From Rhizobium ruizarguesonis (lineage in GTDB: Bacteria > Pseudomonadota > Alphaproteobacteria > Rhizobiales > Rhizobiaceae): 64,000 bases of DNA. Under the pieces are notes generated by a model. The model was not told the DNA's origin. It did no database searches and saw only the letters and a program-made list of their open reading frames with translations. Below are positions 59,832-64,000 of this stretch, one piece after another. Location: positions 1-64,000 of the forward strand of contig NZ_PQIG01000071.1 of the NCBI RefSeq assembly GCF_012349115.1, written 5' to 3'. A program made the translations under genes and the position numbers. Every line of letters begins with the position of its first letter. Positions within the stretch are counted from its first letter, which is position 1.

Positions 59832-60801
59832 TCCGACACAGACCGCAGCGGCGCAGACGGCCACCAACGTCGACACCGCCATCGCCAATGCGGGGCTCAG
59901 CCACACCAACCAGTACACGCCGGATGGCTCGCTGGAATACAAGGTCAGCGGCTACCAGACGATGACCGACCAGAACGGCAAGACCTACCAGCTGCCGACC
60001 TATTCGGCCTATCAGACCTATTCGCCCGAGAACCAGGCGATCTACGACCAGACGCAGCAGACGCAGCTCGGCCTTGCCAGGCTCGCCAACGACCAGACCG
60101 GCAAGATTTCGGGCGTGCTGGGCACCAATGTCGATCTCAGAGCCGGCAATGTCGACAAATATGTCAACGATCACTGGCAGTCCGGCTTCAACAACCAGTG
60201 GGACCGCGATCAGGCAAGCCTCGACCAGAGCCTCGCCGACAAGGGCATCTCGATGGGTTCTGCCGCCTATGACAATGCTCTACGCGATTTTTCGACGCGC
60301 AAGCAGGCCGCCTCCGACCAGTATCTCGGCGACATGTATTCGAATGCCCAGAACTCGATCCTGACCGAGCGAAACCAGCCGCTGAACGAGATTTCGGCGC
60401 TGATGTCGGGCTCGCAGGTCCACCAGCCGAGCTATGTCAACACGCCGACGACGCAACTGCCGACCGTCGACCAGGCTGGGCTGATCAACGAGAATTTCAA
60501 TCAGAAGATGGGTCTCTACAATCAGCAGCTCGCCCAGTCGAACGCCGCCATGGGCGGCCTGTTCGGCCTCGGCGGCTCGCTGCTGGGCGGCTGGGCGAAA
60601 TCCGACCGGCGGCTGAAGGAAGACATCAAACGCGTCGGCACGCTGGACAATGGCCTGCCGGTCTACGCCTTCCGCTACAAGGACGGCGGCCCGACGCAGA
60701 TCGGCCTGATGTCCGACGATGTCAGAGAAATCCATCCGGACGCCGTGTCCGAACACGCCGACGGCTTCGACCGCGTCTCTTACGAAAGGGCAGTAGGCTG
60801 A
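59797..60801 (+). CDS. Tail protein with C-terminal S74 chaperone domain
   Basis: This 334-residue protein is Gln/Asn/Thr-rich in its first 230 residues and ends with SDRRLKEDIKRVGTLDNGLP, then FRYKDGG and GLMSDDVREIHPDAV. That end is the intramolecular chaperone (peptidase S74) domain that trimerises fibres and cleaves itself. It overlaps the GNAT-like gene by 35 bases. It may be an internal or fibre-like component; S74 is the firm part of the call. Confidence 0.8.
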   Translation: MVSTPKAPKAPDPTQTAAAQTATNVDTAIANAGLSHTNQYTPDGSLEYKVSGYQTMTDQNGKTYQLPTYSAYQTYSPENQAIYDQTQQTQLGLARLANDQTGKISGVLGTNVDLRAGNVDKYVNDHWQSGFNNQWDRDQASLDQSLADKGISMGSAAYDNALRDFSTRKQAASDQYLGDMYSNAQNSILTERNQPLNEISALMSGSQVHQPSYVNTPTTQLPTVDQAGLINENFNQKMGLYNQQLAQSNAAMGGLFGLGGSLLGGWAKSDRRLKEDIKRVGTLDNGLPVYAFRYKDGGPTQIGLMSDDVREIHPDAVSEHADGFDRVSYERAVG

Positions 60802-61295
60802 TGGGATTCATCTTCGGCGGCGATACCGGCAAGACACAGGGCAACATCAGCGACCAGCGCAAGCGGCTGGCCTACGCCATGCTGCAGCAGGGCATGGACA
60901 CGAGCCCGGTGCAATCCCCGTGGCAAGGGGCGGCGCGGCTGGCGCAGGCGCTGATGGGCGGCCTGGCGATCAGGCAGCAGGAGAAACGTGCAGGTGCGGC
61001 TGAAGGTCTCGCCGCATCGAAGAACGCGTCTACCACCTCGTCTGCGGTTTCGCCCGACGAAGCATTCAACGCGAACACTACACAATATCGAGATATCGTT
61101 GAGCGCGACGAGCTCAACCCGACCGATGTCGTTCCCGATTTTGGAACATCTGCACAACCGAACGCGCTAACTCCGCCGGTCGCCGCCTCGGTCGCTCCGA
61201 GACAGCGGGCAGCCCCTATCGCTCTTGCTGGAACCACAACGCCTTCAACCATGCGCAAAACATCGAACGGCACCACATGGAGCATTGAACAGTAA
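60801..61295 (+). CDS. Phage virion protein, ejection-type candidate
   Basis: This 164-residue protein begins MGFIFGGDTGKTQGNISDQR and carries LAYAMLQQGMDTSPVQSPWQ, a pattern seen near ejection proteins of related prophages. The second half is Ala/Ser/Thr-rich. It shares one base with the stop of the S74 gene and overlaps the start of the next gene. Base composition becomes more AT-rich towards its end. Confidence 0.55.
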   Translation: MGFIFGGDTGKTQGNISDQRKRLAYAMLQQGMDTSPVQSPWQGAARLAQALMGGLAIRQQEKRAGAAEGLAASKNASTTSSAVSPDEAFNANTTQYRDIVERDELNPTDVVPDFGTSAQPNALTPPVAASVAPRQRAAPIALAGTTTPSTMRKTSNGTTWSIEQ

Positions 61296-62713
61296 TGGCG
61301 ACAATCTTGGTTAATGGTCAGCAGTTAACGGTCGACGACAGCTTTTTGAGCCTCTCTCCGGACGACCAGAATTTTCTAGTTGACGAGTTATCGCGGCGCC
61401 TCCCCCCGCCTGTAGATAGCCTCCCTCCACCTGTAGATAAGAGTCATATCGGACAGCTTTGGCCAATCAGCCGGGACGCCGACGGGAACAGATATTTCGA
61501 TAGCGACGCCGGCATTCTGGGAGCGCTAAAACGCTCCGTCATGCTTCCGGGTGACGTCTACAGCGGCAAAGTGCAGATGAATGGCCCAGATGGCAGAATA
61601 AGCCCAGAGGCGATTGGTCGTTCGTTGGAGTTTGCGTCGACTTTCATCCCGGCATCGCCGGGGCTCCGCGCAGGAGAGGGGCTAGTCCCAGGATTGAGCA
61701 AGAGCCTGCGAAGGCCAAATAGCGTAGAGCCGCCATCTAGCAACGCTCTTTATGCCGAGGCAGAACGCAATTTCGAGGCGATGCGAAACAGTGGTGTTGA
61801 TTACTCCTCCGATGCCGTTAAAACAATGGCAGAGGCAGTTCAATCGAAGCTCGAGAAAGAAGGTTTTGACCCAGAGCTCGCCGGAAAGACTCACAAGATT
61901 CTCGCAAAACTCTTTAACCCTCCGGAAAACAGCTTGGCGAGCATCGAGGGGTTAGACTCAGCCCGCAAGACGTTCGGAAAAATAGTCCAATACGTCAAAG
62001 AACCGAACGATCAAGCTGCTGCGTCCCGCGTTATTCGAGAGTTGGACGAGTTCATTGGTGCCGGCGATCCGGCGACCGTCGTGGCTGGAAAGGCGACTGA
62101 CGCAGCCGACGCGCTCAAGGCAGCAAGTGGTAATTTCGCAGCCGCAAAGCGTTCCGATATTGTGAACGGTATCGACAGATCCCCAGATTTCCGCGCTGTA
62201 CCAAACACTTCCGCTACAAATACTGTAGATGTGATTCGTCAACGCGCCGCCTCAACCCTTCTTCAGGACAAGGAGATATTCCGTTTTTCTCCCGAGGAAA
62301 TAGAAGCGCTCAAAACTATTGCCGGGGGAAGCGCGGCCCAAAACGTCACGCGCCGCATAGGAAAATTTTTGGAGGGCGGAAGTGGTCTCGCTCGGATGCT
62401 GAGCACGGCAGCGGGCGGCGCCGCTGGAGCGGCGGCGAGCAGCACCGGTGGCGCCGGCGCCGCCGCCAGCGGCGCGGCTGTGGGGGCATTGGTCCCGACA
62501 GTCTTGGGCCAAGGCAGCAAGGAACTGTCCAACATTCTGACATCGCGGGCGCTGTCTTCCGTTGATCGAATGGTTCGGCAACGTTCTCCGCTTTATCAGG
62601 CCACGCTGAATGCCGCCCCCAAGGAAGTCGTCCGCCAACCGATGGCGGAGGCACTCATACGGGCTCTATTGCTTTCTCGACAGAAGCAAGATGGCGGTGA
62701 CCCATGGATATGA
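61295..62713 (+). CDS. Large ejection protein-like virion protein
   Basis: This 472-residue protein has a short N-terminal motif VNGQQLTVDDSFLSLSPDDQ, common at the start of podovirus ejection or lytic proteins. A central helical region follows, then a strongly Ala/Gly-rich segment (AAGGAAGAAASSTGGAGAAA) and a C-terminus AEALIRALLLSRQKQ. The gene is clearly more AT-rich than the rest of the module up to about 62330. The last few codons run into the duplicated junction block, so the native C-terminus may be altered. Confidence 0.65.
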   Translation: MATILVNGQQLTVDDSFLSLSPDDQNFLVDELSRRLPPPVDSLPPPVDKSHIGQLWPISRDADGNRYFDSDAGILGALKRSVMLPGDVYSGKVQMNGPDGRISPEAIGRSLEFASTFIPASPGLRAGEGLVPGLSKSLRRPNSVEPPSSNALYAEAERNFEAMRNSGVDYSSDAVKTMAEAVQSKLEKEGFDPELAGKTHKILAKLFNPPENSLASIEGLDSARKTFGKIVQYVKEPNDQAAASRVIRELDEFIGAGDPATVVAGKATDAADALKAASGNFAAAKRSDIVNGIDRSPDFRAVPNTSATNTVDVIRQRAASTLLQDKEIFRFSPEEIEALKTIAGGSAAQNVTRRIGKFLEGGSGLARMLSTAAGGAAGAAASSTGGAGAAASGAAVGALVPTVLGQGSKELSNILTSRALSSVDRMVRQRSPLYQATLNAAPKEVVRQPMAEALIRALLLSRQKQDGGDPWI

Positions 62714-62890
62714 ACTTCCGCGTTAAAAATCCTTCTGGAAGCTTGCGAGTTGAGGGATACACGCTGTCAGCGGTTCTCAAGGCCGATCTGGATCGGTATG
62801 GCAACCAGCAGCAATGTTGCGAGCGTGGCCATCAAACCAAGCGCGCTGCCGGAACGACACCCTCTGTCGGCCAGGTCATCGCCCCCGAGG
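62704..62890 (-). pseudogene. Eroded duplicate of the membrane-protein cassette junction
   Basis: Bases 62704-62850 match 63187-63334. The block contains the mutated start of the 57-residue protein (ATG became ACG) and, further on, the last codons of the three-helix protein (LGLMATLATLLLVAIPIQI, then GLENR and a stop). Bases 62848-62885 match the fibre start (accggaacgacacc-like). It is therefore a remnant of a second copy of the whole cassette. The frames of other possible proteins here are chimeric. Confidence 0.8.
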
Positions 62891-62918
62891 CCGGGATTTT
62901 CGAGACCCGCGGGGGACG

Positions 62919-63014
62919 ATGAACCATCTCCGCGAACAGCTTGCGGTACCGGGCGCCGAGAAAGCGGCTGCACTCGTACGCGCGCTGTTGCTTGCTCGGC
63001 AGCAGCAAAAATAG
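62919..63014 (+). pseudogene. Duplicate 3' end of the ejection-type gene
   Basis: A 31-codon frame ends AAALVRALLLARQQQ, close to AEALIRALLLSRQKQ at the end of the 472-residue protein. It lies between the eroded and intact cassettes and is the matching upstream border of the second copy. It may be a remnant of another ejection-protein allele. Confidence 0.7.
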
Positions 63015-63031
63015 CGGTGGTGGCTGGTGAG

Positions 63032-63205
63032 CTATCCCCGCAGATCTTCCCACAATATGGCAACCCCTAGTGCCATCACGCTTATCGGTATGGCCCAGAT
63101 GATCAATTTGACGGGTTGGCCGGCGTACAGGAACATGTAACCGGCCGCTGATGCTCCGCCAATGGCCATCATCGCCCCTAGTGTCATGGATATGAATTTC
63201 CTCAT
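63032..63205 (-). CDS. 57-residue membrane protein
   Basis: Encoded on the strand opposite to the phage late genes, the product is MRKFISMTLGAMMAIGGAS plus AAGYMFLYAGQPVKLIIWAI and a second hydrophobic stretch, ending WEDLRG. Two membrane segments (about residues 7-27 and 32-51) are predicted. AAGGA lies upstream of the ATG. A mutated copy of its start is present at 62704. No known family was recognised; holin, superinfection-exclusion or immunity roles are possible. Confidence 0.6.
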   Translation of the reverse strand: MRKFISMTLGAMMAIGGASAAGYMFLYAGQPVKLIIWAIPISVMALGVAILWEDLRG

Positions 63206-63250
63206 TAAAAATCCTTCCTGGAAGCTTGCGGGCCTGAGGGGTACATGATG

Positions 63251-63592
63251 TCAGCGGTTATCAAGGACGATCTGGATCCGGATGGCGACCAGCAGCAATG
63301 TTGCCAGCGTGATCATCAGGCCGAGGGTGGCGCCGGGCAGGCAGGTGGTGCCGTTGAAATAAAGTCCCTCGCAATTAGCCCGCGCCTGCTTCCATATAAA
63401 AAAACAGGCCGGCCCTGCCGTCAAAGCGCCGGCGAGAAACAAGGTCAACTCGATCGGAAACTGATCAACCACCCACCTGGCGGGGCCTGTCCTGAGCGGG
63501 GACCATGAGGCAAACGTCACGACGGCGATGAGCATCGCGACGATCTTGATCGCTCTGTGTGACGGTTGGTTCGGCTCGTGATCACTCTGCAT
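63251..63592 (-). CDS. Three-helix membrane protein, cassette partner
   Basis: This 113-residue protein has three predicted membrane segments (about 15-30, 48-66 and 86-108). A loop carries two Cys (ARANCEGLYFNGTTCLPG), which may form a disulfide in the periplasm. The ATG at 63592 is used; a TTG at 63628 is less likely. It lies 45 bases upstream of the 57-residue gene on the same strand, and both form a small unit against the direction of the late operon. No family was recognised. Confidence 0.65.
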   Translation of the reverse strand: MQSDHEPNQPSHRAIKIVAMLIAVVTFASWSPLRTGPARWVVDQFPIELTLFLAGALTAGPACFFIWKQARANCEGLYFNGTTCLPGATLGLMITLATLLLVAIRIQIVLDNR

Positions 63593-63617
63593 GCCGCAAC
63601 CGATACTATACGATTCG

Positions 63618-63646
63618 AGGCCTCGCAATTCGCGGGGCCTTTTTCT
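63618..63646 (+). terminator. Rho-independent terminator before the fibre gene
   Basis: The arms aggcctcgc and gcggggcct pair (one G-T wobble) around a five-base loop and are followed by ttttctttgg. On the + strand this would end late transcripts just before the fibre gene, which therefore needs antitermination or its own promoter. Confidence 0.65.
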
Positions 63647-63659
63647 TTGGAGAAGGTCA

Positions 63660-64000
63660 ATGCCCAGAAACCCCTCAACCGGCGTCTATTCCAAGCCCGC
63701 CGGAACGACACCTTCCGTCGGCCAGGTCATCGACCCCGTGCCGTGGAACGCACTGACCACCGACCTCGGCAACGAAATCACCAACTCGCTGCCGCGCGAC
63801 GGCTCGGCGCCGATGGTAGCACCCCTCAAGGCCGCAGGCGGAACCGTGTCCGCCCCGGGCCTCGGCTTCGCCTCGACCCCGCAGACCGGCCTCTATCTGA
63901 AGGGCGGTGGCCTGCTCGGCTTCACGCAGAACGGCGTCGACGTCGCGTTCGATCAGGCTCTGGTCTATGCGGCCAAGTCAGGCGACTACACCGCGCTTGC
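63660..64000 (+). CDS. Tail fibre/tailspike protein, N-terminal part
   Basis: At least 113 residues are visible, and the gene runs off the right edge. The start MPRNPSTGVYSKPAGTTPSV and GQVIDPVPWNALTTDLGNEI form the head-binding-like adaptor region of phage fibres and tailspikes. A later GFASTPQTGLYLKGGGLLGF matches the recurrent S74-type fibre text. GGAGAAGG lies before the ATG. A fragment of its 5' part is duplicated at 62848-62885. Confidence 0.75.
   Translation, partial: MPRNPSTGVYSKPAGTTPSVGQVIDPVPWNALTTDLGNEITNSLPRDGSAPMVAPLKAAGGTVSAPGLGFASTPQTGLYLKGGGLLGFTQNGVDVAFDQALVYAAKSGDYTAL

Noticed and set aside
62704..62922. A 72-codon frame as a real small gene
   Set aside because: It is made of pieces of the 57-residue gene start, the three-helix gene end and the fibre start in the wrong frame or strand, so it is a chimera of duplicated sequence.
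1..64000. tRNA, rRNA or riboswitch genes
   Set aside because: No cloverleaf with a conserved TTCGANNC arm, no rRNA signature and no known riboswitch core were found by eye. A covariance-model search would be decisive.

Overview
The window looks like a piece of a Rhizobium-type genome (Alphaproteobacteria, Hyphomicrobiales). This is inferred from high GC, a BA14K-family envelope protein, an HWE/HisKA_2 histidine kinase, several GFA, SRPBCC and SDR accessory genes, and rhizobial-style intergenic palindromes including a RIME-like element. No rRNA, tRNA or CRISPR array was seen. I could not run database searches, so family names rest on motifs and remembered family signatures.

Layout, about 1-47.6 kb (host accessory DNA): membrane and metal-efflux-like genes with overlapping starts (1-1.6 kb); a ChrB-like stub and a Cj0069-type ATP-grasp-like gene; FMN flavoproteins and a methyltransferase; an SDR with a degenerate active site, paired with a flavoprotein and divergent from a LysR gene (5-7.3 kb); small enzymes, a TauE/SafE transporter, and an SDR/ECF-sigma pair (7.4-11.2 kb); an aminoglycoside-phosphotransferase-fold kinase and a Tyr/Gly-repeat BA14K protein; LysR, TetR, AraC, HxlR and ArsR regulators, mostly divergent from the one to four genes they probably control (15-34 kb and 39-45 kb); a response regulator/HWE kinase pair; and a class III cyclase-TPR protein divergent from a DUF4242 protein (37-39 kb).

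A recurring feature of this half is gene debris. Short 3' tails of phosphotransferase, LysR, cupin and GFA genes are present, and related complete genes sit elsewhere in the window. A block of about 600 bp carrying a GFA gene is present twice. Three copies of a dispersed repeat lie close to some of these scars.

Layout, about 48.3-64 kb (prophage late module, + strand): spike-base-like protein, small and large terminase, portal, small zinc-ribbon protein, putative scaffold, major capsid, decoration-like protein, a RIME-like insertion, an accessory coiled-coil protein, adaptor, a large connector/hub protein, GNAT-like virion protein, S74-tipped protein, two ejection-type proteins, and the start of a tail fibre cut by the window end. 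The order resembles short-tailed (podovirus-like) phages. No integrase, repressor or lysis genes are recognised, and the element continues to the right.

The most unusual spot is the junction between the ejection protein and the fibre (62.6-63.7 kb). Two small membrane-protein genes lie on the opposite strand, one of them only 57 residues. An eroded second copy of the whole junction lies just upstream. This looks like an exchangeable cassette, for example a superinfection-exclusion or lysis module; that role is inference.
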